Source: Corynebacterium xerosis NBRC 16721 = ATCC 373 | GTDB lineage: Bacteria; Actinomycetota; Actinomycetes; Mycobacteriales; Mycobacteriaceae | Direction of reading: 5' to 3' | Assembly: GCF_001552415.1 (NCBI RefSeq) | Contig: NZ_BCRD01000003.1 | Coordinates: forward strand, 186,001-250,000 | Length of the DNA: 64,000 nucleotides | Shown here: positions 1-9,515 of the stretch, piece by piece | Layout of the letters: every line of letters begins with the position of its first letter | Position numbering within the stretch: the stretch's first letter is position 1 | The notes under the pieces: model-generated | The model's database searches: none | What the model was told of the DNA's origin: nothing | The model's input: only the letters and a program-made list of their open reading frames with translations | Made by a program: the position numbers and the translations under genes

Positions 1-1344
1 GGAACCGCCGGGGGCGATGCTCATCAGCGCGGCGCCGGCCATGGCCTCCCATTCGTGGTCGTCGCCGAACAGGGCGTTGGCCTCGCGGCGCAGCACCTCC
101 AGCTGGCGGTTGACGGCCGTCTCCGCCGCCGCCGACAGTTCGTCCTCGATGCGCGAAGTGAACACCTGCGGCTTCGAACGCAGCACCTTCATGCCCGAGG
201 AGTTGATGGTCCGGATCCACTGCTCGCGGATGCGGTCCGTTTCGGCGTCGAAGCCCGCCATGATCGATTGCCGTGCGACCGTGATGTTGCGCGCCAGGAT
301 CTGCTCCCATTCCTGGCCATGGTCGCGCAGCCGGCGCAGTTCGTCGCGGCGCGCCTCCAGCTCGGGGACCACTTCTTCGGCGCGGTCGACGGCGGCGAGA
401 TCGGCGGCGATGGTGGCGGCGACGCCCTCCAGCGCGGTTTCGGCCATCGACAGCGCCGCGACCTTGGACAGCAGGGCACCGCGGGCCATTTCCGCGGCGA
501 TGCGCCCGCGCAGCTCCGCGATCCCGGAGGTCCGCTCGACGCGGGCGCGGCGCTCCGGGTCCTCCATTTCGGCGGCATCGACGGCCCGCAGGCTGGAGAC
601 GCCGATGACGGGCACGTCGCGGCCCAGGTGCTCGCGGATCAGCCGGCGGTCGTCGTCGACGATCGCGCGCCACCGGCGCAGGTTCTTGTCGGTCTTGGTC
701 ACGGCGACGATGACCGATCCCGCCGCCTGCGCCGCCCGGCCCAGGATCTCCATTTCGGGCGCGGTGATCGGCGTCGTCGCGTCGCACACCATGAGCAGCA
801 CGCCGGCGCCGCGGGCGCGTTCCAACGCGACGTCGATGGCCGCCCGGTCCAGGCCGCCGGCACCCGGGGTGTCGATGAACAGCGCCTTGGGCACGTGCTC
901 ACCCGACACCCGCACGGTGACGCCGGTGGGCAGCTCCGGGGTATCGGGATCGGCCACGCGGGCGCCGTTCATGGTCGCCCATTCGCGCAGCTCCGACAGC
1001 GGCGCCCGTTCGATGCGGTCACCGAAGTTCAGGTCGATGACGTCGGTGTTCTCCTCCGACCGCAGCACCTGCACCGGGGCGGAGGTGCACACGTCGACGT
1101 CGACGGGCAGCAGGTCCCGGGCGCCCGCGATGGCGTTGATCACCGAGCTCTTCCCCCGCTTGACCTCGCCGACGACCACGACGGTGCCTCGCAGCGCCGT
1201 GTCCCCCCAGGTGCGCCGGATCGCCGCCGCCACGTCCTTGTGGCCGTAGCGGTCGAGGATCTTCAGGGCCGACGACAGCGTTTTCGCCGCGGTCTCGACT
1301 TCACGGCGCAGGGTGGCGCGCGCGTCGGCGGGGGTCGTCGTCAT
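1..1344 (-). CDS. Dynamin-family GTPase (C-terminus beyond window)
   Basis: The 448 visible codons are open with no stop before the left edge, so the C-terminus is missing. A P-loop GEVKRGKSS lies at about residues 59-67, followed by a DTPGAGG switch-type G3 motif and a TKTD G4 motif, then long charged helices. This is the plan of bacterial dynamin-like or IniA-type GTPases, which act at the membrane. The start ATG has GAAGGA 7 nt upstream and a TATGAT -10 box at 1389-1394 on the same strand. In actinobacteria such genes often come in pairs; the possible partner lies outside the window. The family assignment is good; the cellular role is inference. Confidence 0.85.
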   Translation of the reverse strand, partial: MTTTPADARATLRREVETAAKTLSSALKILDRYGHKDVAAAIRRTWGDTALRGTVVVVGEVKRGKSSVINAIAGARDLLPVDVDVCTSAPVQVLRSEENTDVIDLNFGDRIERAPLSELREWATMNGARVADPDTPELPTGVTVRVSGEHVPKALFIDTPGAGGLDRAAIDVALERARGAGVLLMVCDATTPITAPEMEILGRAAQAAGSVIVAVTKTDKNLRRWRAIVDDDRRLIREHLGRDVPVIGVSSLRAVDAAEMEDPERRARVERTSGIAELRGRIAAEMARGALLSKVAALSMAETALEGVAATIAADLAAVDRAEEVVPELEARRDELRRLRDHGQEWEQILARNITVARQSIMAGFDAETDRIREQWIRTINSSGMKVLRSKPQVFTSRIEDELSAAAETAVNRQLEVLRREANALFGDDHEWEAMAGAALMSIAPGGS

Positions 1345-1526
1345 GCGGATTTCCTTCGTGGCGGTCGCCGTTTCGGTGGGTCCCCGCAATCATAAGGGTC
1401 ACCTCGGAAAAACAGTTCGTGGATAATTTCGCTTGGACGGGAACATTCGGCGCCACCCGGCGCATCACATCGTCGACCAACGCGGAAAGCCAACCGCGCG
1501 ACACACGCCCCGAGAGGAACGACATC

Positions 1527-2462
1527 ATGTCCGGAAACGACGACCGCACCGCCGACAAGAACCAGAACGCGCCCCAGGAGACGGATCAGAACATGGATGA
1601 GAACACCATGGACCAGAACACGGACAAGACGGCCCCGGCCCCCGAGGATTCCCCGGCCCCCGCCCCCGAGTCCGGCCTGGGCATCAGCCTCGACGAGGTG
1701 CTGGAGGAGTCCGCCGCCGACGTCATGTCCGCCTCGGACCTCGACGGCGACGGCGAGGTCGATCAGATCGTGCTGGACCTGGACAAGGACGGTTACATCG
1801 ACACCATCGTCACGGACATCGACGGCGACGGCGAGGTGGATTCCATCCAGTTCGACACCACCGACGACGCCGTCCTGGACACGACGCTGTCCAACAAGGA
1901 AGAGGTCGACGCCTTCATGGACGGGCATGGCTCCGGCGCCCCCGATGGTTCCACCGCCCCCGATGCCGCCGCTCCCCCGGCCGCGGCACCGGCTCCGGCC
2001 CCGGCTCCCGAGCAGGCCTCCGATGCGGGCCAGGTGTCCAACACCGACGCCGGCGAATACGACGTCTACGGCCAGGTGACCGGCCCCGACGGCACCATCG
2101 ACCTGGATGCCGCGGAGGTCGTCGCCGCGACCGACACCACCGGCGACGGCGTGGTCGACACCCTGTCGCTCGACCTCGACGGCGACGGCATCGTCGACGC
2201 CGAGATGCGCGAGCCGGTCGGCGACGGCTTCTCCGAGCTCCACGTGGACACCTCCGGCGACGGCCGCATCGACCACATCTGGTCCGACTCGGATGGCGAC
2301 GGCAACATCGACACCCTGGAAATCGACCGCGACCTCGACGGCTACACGGACATCCGCTACACCGACGTCGACGGCGACGGCATCGTCGACAACGTCGAGG
2401 AGGACCCGAACTACGGCGGCGGCGACCCGGTGGATCCGGGCGCGGGCTCGCTGGACGCGTAG
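1527..2462 (+). CDS. Asp-rich DxDGDG-repeat protein
   Basis: 311 residues, strongly acidic, with no signal peptide or membrane segment. Two blocks of roughly 11-residue repeats of the type DLDGDGxVDxI (about residues 70-125 and 190-295) are separated by a Pro/Ala linker. DxDGDGxxD resembles calcium-binding loops (EF-hand or thrombospondin type 3), so calcium binding is plausible but unproven. The start is set by GAGAGGA at 1513-1519; an in-frame upstream ATG at 1419 has no such site. The next gene is a shorter paralogue, and the two 5' flanks resemble each other. No enzymatic function is recognised. Confidence 0.8.
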   Translation: MSGNDDRTADKNQNAPQETDQNMDENTMDQNTDKTAPAPEDSPAPAPESGLGISLDEVLEESAADVMSASDLDGDGEVDQIVLDLDKDGYIDTIVTDIDGDGEVDSIQFDTTDDAVLDTTLSNKEEVDAFMDGHGSGAPDGSTAPDAAAPPAAAPAPAPAPEQASDAGQVSNTDAGEYDVYGQVTGPDGTIDLDAAEVVAATDTTGDGVVDTLSLDLDGDGIVDAEMREPVGDGFSELHVDTSGDGRIDHIWSDSDGDGNIDTLEIDRDLDGYTDIRYTDVDGDGIVDNVEEDPNYGGGDPVDPGAGSLDA

Positions 2463-2511
2463 TTCCCGCTTGACGACGCCCGCCCCCTTCCCTGCTCTCC
2501 GTCCCCCTGGT

Positions 2512-2571
2512 AACCCACGTTTCCCGCAGTCGCTCGCGTTCCACCGCGAGCACCTGTGCGCAACGTGGGTT
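2512..2571. repeat. Nested inverted repeat between the Asp-rich paralogues
   Basis: Outer arms AACCCACGTT (2512-2521) and AACGTGGGTT (2562-2571) match perfectly over 10 bp. Inside them, GCTCGCG (2532-2538) pairs with CGCGAGC (2545-2551) around a 6-nt loop. The structure is long for a simple terminator and lacks a clean T-tract on the + strand. It could be a terminator, a small RNA or a dispersed repeat element; only one copy was seen here. Confidence 0.5.
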
Positions 2572-2716
2572 TCTTGCGCGCAGGGGCGTCGTCAAGCGAA
2601 AAAACTCTTTTGAACGGGAACTTTCCGGGCCGCCGGGGCATCTCATCGGTGAAGGAAGCGCAAGAGAGGCGCTGCACCCGACACACCAGAGACCCACCCC
2701 GAGAGGAACCGGAACC

Positions 2717-3199
2717 ATGTCCGACAACACCATCTTCACCCAGTTCATCGACGACGTCCGCGGCGACGAGCCCGCGAAGGACCAGCCGCGCGACCCGGCG
2801 CCCGCGTCCGATGGCACCCCCACCGCCGAGGAGATCGGCAAGCTGCCGTTCGGCTCGATCGACGACATCGCCGACTCCGTCGACCCCGAGCAGGTGGTGA
2901 CCAAGTCCGACCTCAACCGCGACGGCGACATCGACGAGATCCAGCTGGACCTCGACGGCGACGGCGTCGTCGACGTGACCATCGCCGATTACGACAACGA
3001 CGGGCTGGTGAACAAGATCGACTTCGACCTCGACGGCGACGGGGAGGTCGACGCCCGCGCCTACGATTTCGACGGCGACGGCATGGCCGACTCGATCCTG
3101 TACGACACCACCGGCAACGGGGAGTTCGACACCCGCCACCATGACTTCGACGGCGACGGCGTCGTCGACTCGATCAACGTCGACCCGAGCGCCATGTAG
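2717..3199 (+). CDS. Asp-rich DxDGDG-repeat protein, short paralogue
   Basis: 160 residues. The first ~55 residues are acidic and unstructured, followed by about seven repeats of the form DLDGDGxVDxx up to the C-terminus. It is clearly related to the 311-residue neighbour upstream. No signal peptide is seen. GAGAGGAACC precedes the ATG, as in the neighbour, and the preceding ~100 bp resemble that gene's leader, which points to tandem duplication including regulatory DNA. Possibly cation-binding; the function is unknown. Confidence 0.8.
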   Translation: MSDNTIFTQFIDDVRGDEPAKDQPRDPAPASDGTPTAEEIGKLPFGSIDDIADSVDPEQVVTKSDLNRDGDIDEIQLDLDGDGVVDVTIADYDNDGLVNKIDFDLDGDGEVDARAYDFDGDGMADSILYDTTGNGEFDTRHHDFDGDGVVDSINVDPSAM

Positions 3200-3210
3200 C
3201 GCCGGGGAGG

Positions 3211-3864
3211 CTAGTCCTTCTCGGTGACGCGCGTGTCGACGGCCCGCTCGTGCCCTCCGCGGCCGAGCGGGTCGCTTCCCGCGCTCAGGCCGATCCAGCC
3301 CATCATGGCCAGGCTGACGATCCACCCCAGGCCGGGGACCATCGATGGCAGGATCCACAGGTTGCGGCGCAGGCCGTCGCCGCCGGAGACGGGCAGGCCG
3401 TTGGGGCCGCCCATCCGCAGGCCCATGGCGTGCTTGCCGGGCGAGCCCTCGAAGATCGCGTCGCCCATGGCGCGGTAACCGTAGAAACCGGCGGGGCCGG
3501 CGAAGAGCGCGGCGACGGCGCCGGCGGCCCACGCGTCCGGCGGGCCGAAGATGCCGAGCAGCACCATCAGGACGGCGAGCAGCCCGGCGTAGATCGCGCC
3601 GTCGACGAACAGCGCGCCGAGGCGCCTGATCAGCGGAGCATTCACCGCTTCCGGGTCGTAGCCCAGCGCTTCGGCGGCGGCGGCCGTCGCGGGCGTGATG
3701 TGCGGGTTGCGGGGCACGCCCAGCAGCGGGTGGTCCGCAGGCACCGGCGTCCGCGCCACGAACGGGGCGGGCGGCTGTGCCGGCGTGGGCTGCTGCGCGA
3801 AGGGGTCGACCTCGTACGGGTTCGCGGACGTGAACGGATCCACCTGGACTCGCCTGCCGTGCAT
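3211..3864 (-). CDS. RDD-family membrane protein
   Basis: 217 residues. A Pro-rich cytoplasmic N-terminus (about 1-75) precedes the RDD domain: RRLGALFVDG opens the first membrane segment (the Arg and Asp that name the family), a second segment follows, then SPGKHAMGLRM and a third hydrophobic segment. RDD proteins are small integral membrane proteins, mostly of unknown or transport-related function. The start is set by GAAAGGCGG upstream; a longer frame would overlap xthA. It is divergent from xthA. The family call is firm; the role is not. Confidence 0.8.
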   Translation of the reverse strand: MHGRRVQVDPFTSANPYEVDPFAQQPTPAQPPAPFVARTPVPADHPLLGVPRNPHITPATAAAAEALGYDPEAVNAPLIRRLGALFVDGAIYAGLLAVLMVLLGIFGPPDAWAAGAVAALFAGPAGFYGYRAMGDAIFEGSPGKHAMGLRMGGPNGLPVSGGDGLRRNLWILPSMVPGLGWIVSLAMMGWIGLSAGSDPLGRGGHERAVDTRVTEKD

Positions 3865-3952
3865 GTCGGATACCGCCTTTCTGTCACGCGCCTCTGTCAC
3901 CCCGTCCAACGGCCGCCGCCCCGCGTTTGTTCCCGGCCCCCGCGCCGCCGGG

Positions 3953-3958
3953 TACGGT
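3953..3958 (+). promoter_or_regulatory. -10 box of leaderless xthA
   Basis: TACGGT ends 6 nt before the xthA ATG, with no ribosome-binding site between. This is the spacing expected when transcription starts at the A of the start codon. Confidence 0.55.
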
Positions 3959-3964
3959 TGCCGC

Positions 3965-4762
3965 ATGCGTATTTGCGTCTGGAACGTCAATTCCGCCCGC
4001 ACCCGTCTCGAGCGGATGGCCGGGCTGCTCGAGCGCCACGACGTCGACGTCCTGGCCGTGCAGGAGACCAAGTGCCGCGACCATCAGTTCCCCGCGGCGC
4101 GCTTCGAGGAGCTCGGCTACCGGGTCGCCCACCACGGCCTCAACCAGTGGAACGGCGTGGCCATCATTTCCCGCGTCGGCCTCGACGACGTGGTCACGGG
4201 CTTCCCCGGCCAGCCGGGGTTCACCAAGGACCAGAAGGTCGAGCAGCTCGCGGAGGCCCGCCATATCGCGGCGACGTGCGGCGGCGTGCGCGTCCACAGC
4301 GTCTACGTCCCCAACGGCCGCGAGGTCGGCGACCCGCATTACGACTACAAGCTGCGGTTCCTGGAGGCCCTGCGGGATGCGGGCAAGGCTTCGCTTGACG
4401 ACGATCCGGCGCACAAGGCCATGATCGGCGGCGATTTCAACATCGCGCCGCGCGATGAAGACGTCTGGGACATGGCGTTTTTCGAGGGCAAGACGCACGT
4501 CACCCCGCCGGAGCGCGCGGCGTTCGAGGCGCTGCAGGAGGCGGGCTTCCGCGACGTGACGCGCGAGCACACCGAGGACCAGTGGACGTACTGGGACTAC
4601 CAGCAGCTGCGGTTCCAGAAGCGCCAGGGCATGCGCATCGATTTCCAACTGGCCACGCCCGCGCTGGCGGAGACCGTCACGGGAGCGTTCATCGACCGCG
4701 AGGAGCGCAAGGGCAAGGGCGCGTCCGACCACGCCCCCGTCATCGTCGACTACGACGTGTAG
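3965..4762 (+). CDS. xthA: Exodeoxyribonuclease III / AP endonuclease
   Basis: 265 residues, normal for ExoIII. It cuts DNA at abasic sites and removes 3' blocks in base excision repair. The metal and catalytic signatures are all present: WNVNSAR (Asn7), QETK (Glu34), GGDFNIAP, and the terminal SDHAPV with catalytic Asp-His. The start MRICVWN matches the family N-terminus and lies 6 nt after a TACGGT -10 box, so it is probably leaderless. The 3' end overlaps the convergent MFS gene by 13 bp. It contains a copy of the GCTTGACGACG word (4393-4403), read in frame as Leu-Asp-Asp. Confidence 0.95.
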   Translation: MRICVWNVNSARTRLERMAGLLERHDVDVLAVQETKCRDHQFPAARFEELGYRVAHHGLNQWNGVAIISRVGLDDVVTGFPGQPGFTKDQKVEQLAEARHIAATCGGVRVHSVYVPNGREVGDPHYDYKLRFLEALRDAGKASLDDDPAHKAMIGGDFNIAPRDEDVWDMAFFEGKTHVTPPERAAFEALQEAGFRDVTREHTEDQWTYWDYQQLRFQKRQGMRIDFQLATPALAETVTGAFIDREERKGKGASDHAPVIVDYDV

Positions 4763-5958
4763 TTCTCCCGCTTGACGCCCCACACGTAACCGGCGAGGGC
4801 CACGAGCACCGAGCACGTCATCACGGTGCCCATGGTCGCCGCGGCGTCGGCGCCGAGGCCGACCATCGGCGAGATCGCGCCGGCGACGACGAACTGTCCG
4901 GCGCCGAGCATCGCCGACGCCGCGCCCGCACGGCGGCGGGCCAGGCCCGTCGCCAGTGCGGTGGCGTTGCCCATGATGAAGCCCATCGAGAACAGGGCGA
5001 GCATCAGCAGCGGAACGATGACCCACACGGTCGGGTTGAGGAGGGCGTCGACAAGCAAAAGAACCGAGGCCGTGAGCATGAGCAGGATGCCGAAGGCCAA
5101 CAGCCGGCGCGGATCGATGGTGTTGACCATCCGCGCGCTGACGGCCGAACCCAGCACGATCATCGCCGACGACACCGCGAAGAGCATCGAGTACGTGCCG
5201 ACGCCCAGGCCGAGCTGGCCCTGCATGACGAACGGTGAGCCGGAGATGTAGGCGAACATCGCGCCGAAGCTGAACCAGAACGCGATGACGTAGCCGAGGA
5301 AGCCGCGGATCTTCACGACCTCCGCGATGCCGCCGAACAGGCCGCGCAGACCGCCTGCGCTGCGGTTTTCCGGCGGCAGCGATTCCTTGACCACCAGGGC
5401 CAGGACGATCATGGCGAAAACGTTGAACAGACCCATGAACACGAAAATCGAGCGCCAGCCGAAGGGCACCAGCAGCACCGCGCCGATGAGCGGGGCCATG
5501 ATCGGGGCGATGCCGTTGATGAGCATCATCAGGGCGAACGCCCGTGCCGCGGTCTTGCCCACCGCCAAGTCGGCGACCACCGCGCGCGCCAGGACGACGC
5601 CGGCGCCGCCCGCGATGCCCTGGACCAGGCGGCCGCCCCACATGACCCAGATGTCCGGGGAGACGGCACAGACGAAGGCGGCGGCCGCGGCGATGAGCTG
5701 GCTGCCCAGCAGCAGACGGCGGCGGCCCATCGAGTCCGACATCGGGCCGATGAAGAACTGGCCCAGCGCCATGCCCGCCATGAACAGCGTCAACGTCAGC
5801 TGGACGCCCGGTTCCGTGGTGCCGAGGTCGTCGGCCATGAGCGGGAAGGCGGGCAGGTAGGTGTCGATCGACAGCGGTCCCGCCATCGTCGCCAGCGCCA
5901 GCGCGGCGAGGAGGGGCAGGGGGACGCCGGTGTTTTTCCCGGAGATTTCCGCACGCAT
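4750..5958 (-). CDS. MFS drug exporter, Bcr/CflA type
   Basis: 402 residues with about 12 hydrophobic segments. The N-terminal half carries LSIDTYLPAFP and GPMSDSMGRRR, the loop 2-3 signature of Bcr/CflA H+ antiporters. The family exports drugs or small metabolites across the inner membrane; the substrate cannot be read from sequence. ATG at 5958 is preferred over the GTG 9 nt upstream because AGAAAG is correctly spaced only for the ATG. It diverges from a MarR regulator with a palindrome between them, the usual layout for an exporter under local repression. Confidence 0.9.
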   Translation of the reverse strand: MRAEISGKNTGVPLPLLAALALATMAGPLSIDTYLPAFPLMADDLGTTEPGVQLTLTLFMAGMALGQFFIGPMSDSMGRRRLLLGSQLIAAAAAFVCAVSPDIWVMWGGRLVQGIAGGAGVVLARAVVADLAVGKTAARAFALMMLINGIAPIMAPLIGAVLLVPFGWRSIFVFMGLFNVFAMIVLALVVKESLPPENRSAGGLRGLFGGIAEVVKIRGFLGYVIAFWFSFGAMFAYISGSPFVMQGQLGLGVGTYSMLFAVSSAMIVLGSAVSARMVNTIDPRRLLAFGILLMLTASVLLLVDALLNPTVWVIVPLLMLALFSMGFIMGNATALATGLARRRAGAASAMLGAGQFVVAGAISPMVGLGADAAATMGTVMTCSVLVALAGYVWGVKRENYTS

Positions 5959-5986
5959 GTAACACACGACTTTCTACACTGAATAT

Positions 5987-6002
5987 ATAGTTGAGGGACT
6001 AT
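5987..6002. promoter_or_regulatory. Candidate MarR operator between exporter and regulator
   Basis: ATAGT-N6-ACTAT is a perfect 5-bp-arm inverted repeat, set in an AT-rich patch (GAATATATAG) that could also carry -10 elements. It is centred in the short divergent region between the MFS gene and the MarR gene, where a self-regulating MarR dimer would bind. Confidence 0.5.
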
Positions 6003-6059
6003 TCCGGACCCCGCAGCATTCCCGCGGCGGCCCCCGGACCCGAGAAAGGAAGGTACACC

Positions 6060-6587
6060 ATGGTTTCCGCTTCCTCCGCCGAGAACCCCGGCTTCACCCC
6101 GGACTTCGACGCGGCGACGAAGGAGAACGTCCGGCGCATCGCGATCGGGTTGTACGACTTCCTGGCCGCCACCCGTCGCCTCGGGGAACGCCCCAACCAG
6201 CGACTCGACATTTCGCAGTCGGAGATGGAGGTCCTGCACTTCATTTCCACCCACCCCGGCTGCGGCGTATCGGACATCGCGCGGCTGCGGTTCCTGCGGC
6301 CGTCCAACGTGTCGGCCACCGTGCGGCGCCTGCTCGACAACAACCTGATCAAGCGCGAGCACAACGCCGTCGACCGCCGGGCCCAGGACCTCTACGTCTC
6401 CGACACCGGCACCGAGCTGCTGGAGCAGATGATCGGCCACTGGGGCGAGATCATCGAGCGCATCGTGTTGACCATGAGCCCGGATGATGTCCGCCGCCTG
6501 GCCAAGGCCGTCCAGCCGCTGCTGCAGCTCGCCGAGCACTCCGAGACCTTCGTCGAGGAGCACCAGCGCCGGCACGAGACGTTCTAG
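6060..6587 (+). CDS. MarR-family transcriptional regulator
   Basis: 175 residues. A winged helix-turn-helix occupies about residues 60-130, with SQSEMEVLHFI, SDIARLRFLRPSNVSATVRRL as recognition region, and an acidic wing DRRAQDLYVSD. MarR dimers usually repress an adjacent transporter and respond to small aromatic ligands. The ATG follows GAAAGGAAGG with good spacing. It is divergent from the Bcr/CflA exporter and probably represses it and itself. The ligand is unknown. Confidence 0.88.
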   Translation: MVSASSAENPGFTPDFDAATKENVRRIAIGLYDFLAATRRLGERPNQRLDISQSEMEVLHFISTHPGCGVSDIARLRFLRPSNVSATVRRLLDNNLIKREHNAVDRRAQDLYVSDTGTELLEQMIGHWGEIIERIVLTMSPDDVRRLAKAVQPLLQLAEHSETFVEEHQRRHETF

Positions 6588-6632
6588 GCGCCACCCGGGT
6601 TCCGAGAATCAAAAACCCGTAGCCCGAATCCC

Positions 6633-7424
<792 letters not shown>

Positions 7425-7634
7425 CTAACCCCCCTGGACCGCGGTGAGCACGTCGATGGCCGACGGCTCGAGCTCCCCGACGGTGGCCTCCCACCGCTCG
7501 CGCGGCAGGACGACGCCGTCGACGGCGACGGCCACGCCGCGGGCATCCCCGGCGATCTCGGCGACGACGTCGGCGATGGTGGCGTCGGCCGCGAGCTCGC
7601 GGTCGGCGCCGTTGACGGAAACGGTGCTGGTCAT
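7425..7634 (-). CDS. thiS: Sulfur carrier protein ThiS
   Basis: 69 residues ending in the required Gly-Gly that is adenylated and thiocarboxylated to donate sulfur to ThiG. The fold pattern ([20 protein letters not shown]) fits the ubiquitin-like family. The start at 7634 has AGAAGGA at ideal spacing. The alternative ATG at 7652, which overlaps the thiO stop, would add six residues but lacks a binding site. It lies between thiO and thiG. Confidence 0.93.
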   Translation of the reverse strand: MTSTVSVNGADRELAADATIADVVAEIAGDARGVAVAVDGVVLPRERWEATVGELEPSAIDVLTAVQGG

Positions 7635-7648
7635 TGTGTCCTTCTCGC

Positions 7649-8749
7649 TCATCGTGTGCGGAATCGGTCGGGGTCCGCGCTCGCGGCCTCCGGCAGTGGT
7701 TCGCCTTCGACGATGCCCTTCACGGCGTCGGCGGTGACCGCGGCCAGAAGAATACCGTTGCGCCCGTGGCCGCAGGCGGCGACGACCCCCGGACGGACCT
7801 CACCGATCATGGGCGCGTTGTCCGGCGAGTACGGCCGCAGCCCGGCGGAGACTTCGGCGAACGCGTAGTCGTCGATGCCGGGGAACACGAGCGCGGCATC
7901 GTCGAGAAGCATCCGGGTACCGCCCGCGGTCGCCTCGATTTCGTGCCCGTGCTCGTACTCCGTCGCGCCGACGGCAAGCCCCCAGCTCCTGGGCACCAGG
8001 TAGCAGGGTCGGCCGTGGACGCGGGCACGGATGGTGCGTGCGGGCCCGCTTTCCGACGACCCGCGCTGCCGCAACCGGAGCACTTCCCCCTTGACCTCCC
8101 GGATTGGCACGTCGATGAGCTCCGCCGACCCCGCGCCCGCCGCGACGACGACGACGTCGGCTCCGGTTTTCTCGCGCAGTTCGTCGACGTCGGCGACCGG
8201 GGCCAGGGACCTATCGACGCCGAGGTTCCGGCAGGCGGCGCCGAGCTGCGAGAGCAACCGCCGGTTGTCCACGCTCCACTCGTCCTCGCACACCACCGCG
8301 CCGCGCAGCACCGGGGCCAGCGCGGGCTCGAGATCGCGCAGCTCGCGGCGCGTGACGTGGCGCAGCGCGCCCGGGTAGTGGGCCTCGGTGGTCGCGGCGA
8401 TGGACTCGACGTCGGCGGCGTCGGCGGCGTCGACGCCGGCGAGCACCGTGCCGCGGCCGGTGAGGATCGTCGACTGCTCCGCCGGCACGCCCTCCAGATC
8501 CTCCAGCAGCGGCAGCCACCGCTTCAGCGACTCCGCGCCGAGGTGGAGCATGGCCTCCTCCCCCGGCCACGCCTCGGTGAACGCGCCGAACATGCCGCCG
8601 GCGACCCAGCTCGGGCCGGTCGCGGCGCTCGGCGCGTGCAGGCTCACGCGGTGCCCGGCATGCGCCAGGCGAAAGGCGGTGGCCAGACCGATGACTCCGG
8701 CTCCGACGACGGCCACGCGCTGGGGGTCGCGGGAAACATCTCCGCTCAT
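7649..8749 (-). CDS. thiO: Glycine oxidase ThiO
   Basis: 366 residues. The FAD-binding Rossmann motif [18 protein letters not shown] begins near residue 11. The C-terminal part has [16 protein letters not shown] and [10 protein letters not shown], typical of ThiO/DAO enzymes. It oxidises glycine to the imine used by ThiG in the aerobic thiazole pathway. Its ATG overlaps the thiE stop by 4 bp (ATGA), so it is translationally coupled to thiE. Confidence 0.94.
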   Translation of the reverse strand: MSGDVSRDPQRVAVVGAGVIGLATAFRLAHAGHRVSLHAPSAATGPSWVAGGMFGAFTEAWPGEEAMLHLGAESLKRWLPLLEDLEGVPAEQSTILTGRGTVLAGVDAADAADVESIAATTEAHYPGALRHVTRRELRDLEPALAPVLRGAVVCEDEWSVDNRRLLSQLGAACRNLGVDRSLAPVADVDELREKTGADVVVVAAGAGSAELIDVPIREVKGEVLRLRQRGSSESGPARTIRARVHGRPCYLVPRSWGLAVGATEYEHGHEIEATAGGTRMLLDDAALVFPGIDDYAFAEVSAGLRPYSPDNAPMIGEVRPGVVAACGHGRNGILLAAVTADAVKGIVEGEPLPEAASADPDRFRTR

Positions 8750-9483
8750 GACCGCACGGCCTCCCGCAGCGCCGCCGCATTCGCGCGCAATTCGTCATCG
8801 TCGGCGGCCGCCGTCAGGGCGCGCACCACGACGAGCTTCGTCGCGCCCGCCGCCGCGACCTCCCCCGCATTGGAGGCGTCGATGCCGCCGATGGCGAAAA
8901 ACGGGTGCGCGTGGGCGTCGTCAAGCAACCGGCCCGCCGCATGCCGGACCAGATCCAGCCCGGCGGCCCTGCGCCCCGGCTTCGTCGGCGTGGCCCACAC
9001 CGGGCCCGTGCAGAAGTAATCGAGATCCGGGTCTCCGCACGCCGCATCGACCTGCTCCGGAGTGTTGCAGGACTTGCCCAGCAACATGTCCGGGCCGATC
9101 AGCTCGCGCGCCACCGCGACCGGCAGATCCTTCTGCCCGGTGTGCAGCACGTCGGCGCGGGCCGCGACCGCGATGTCCGCCCGATCGTTGACGGCCAGGA
9201 GCTTGCCGTGGGCGTCGGCGACCTCGCGCAGGACGGCCAGCGCCGCGAGCTCCTCCGCGGCCTCCATCGCCCCCAGCTCCCGCTCGCCGGCCGAGCCCTT
9301 GTCGCGCAGCTGGATGATGTCCACCCCCGCCGCCAGCGCCGCATCCGCGAACCGCGCCAACTCGCCGAAACCCGGGTCAATGTGGCGGCGAGCATCGGTG
9401 ACCAGGTACAGGGCCGCATCGGCGAGCTTCCGGCCGCGCGAGTCGCGCACGTCCGAACCCCCGGCCGGAACATTGTTCAACAT
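8746..9483 (-). CDS. thiE: Thiamine-phosphate synthase ThiE
   Basis: 245 residues, slightly long owing to an N-terminal extension. ThiE joins thiazole phosphate and HMP-PP to thiamine phosphate. [25 protein letters not shown] and the C-terminal FAIGGI mark the family; the usual G-S pyrophosphate loop reads GKSCNTPEQ. It is first in the thi operon. No ribosome-binding site is seen; a TACGCT box ends 6 nt before the ATG, so the mRNA is probably leaderless, which also leaves no room for a TPP riboswitch. It contains GCTTGACGACG at 8916-8926, in frame. Confidence 0.94.
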   Translation of the reverse strand: MLNNVPAGGSDVRDSRGRKLADAALYLVTDARRHIDPGFGELARFADAALAAGVDIIQLRDKGSAGERELGAMEAAEELAALAVLREVADAHGKLLAVNDRADIAVAARADVLHTGQKDLPVAVARELIGPDMLLGKSCNTPEQVDAACGDPDLDYFCTGPVWATPTKPGRRAAGLDLVRHAAGRLLDDAHAHPFFAIGGIDASNAGEVAAAGATKLVVVRALTAAADDDELRANAAALREAVRS

Positions 9484-9487
9484 GCGG

Positions 9488-9510
9488 CCAGCGTAGCGCG
9501 GATACGCTGG
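9488..9510. promoter_or_regulatory. Palindrome carrying back-to-back leaderless promoters
   Basis: CCAGCGTA (9488-9495), a 7-nt spacer, and TACGCTGG (9503-9510) form a perfect inverted repeat. Each arm supplies TACGCT on one strand: 6 nt before the thiE ATG on the minus strand and 7 nt before ATG 9516 on the plus strand. The element fills almost the whole 32-bp gap. It could also be an operator for a dimeric regulator. Confidence 0.6.
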
Positions 9511-9515
9511 AGGAC

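Noticed and set aside
6597..6620. CGGGTT/AACCCG stem downstream of thiG
   Set aside because: Only 6 bp with a 12-nt loop and no clear T-tract in the thiG direction.
7635..7652. ATG at 7652 as thiS start (4-bp overlap with thiO)
   Set aside because: No ribosome-binding site precedes it, while ATG 7634 has AGAAGGA at ideal spacing and gives the usual ThiS length.
9484..9515. TPP riboswitch before thiE
   Set aside because: Only 32 bp separate the divergent starts, and none of the conserved THI-box sequence is present.
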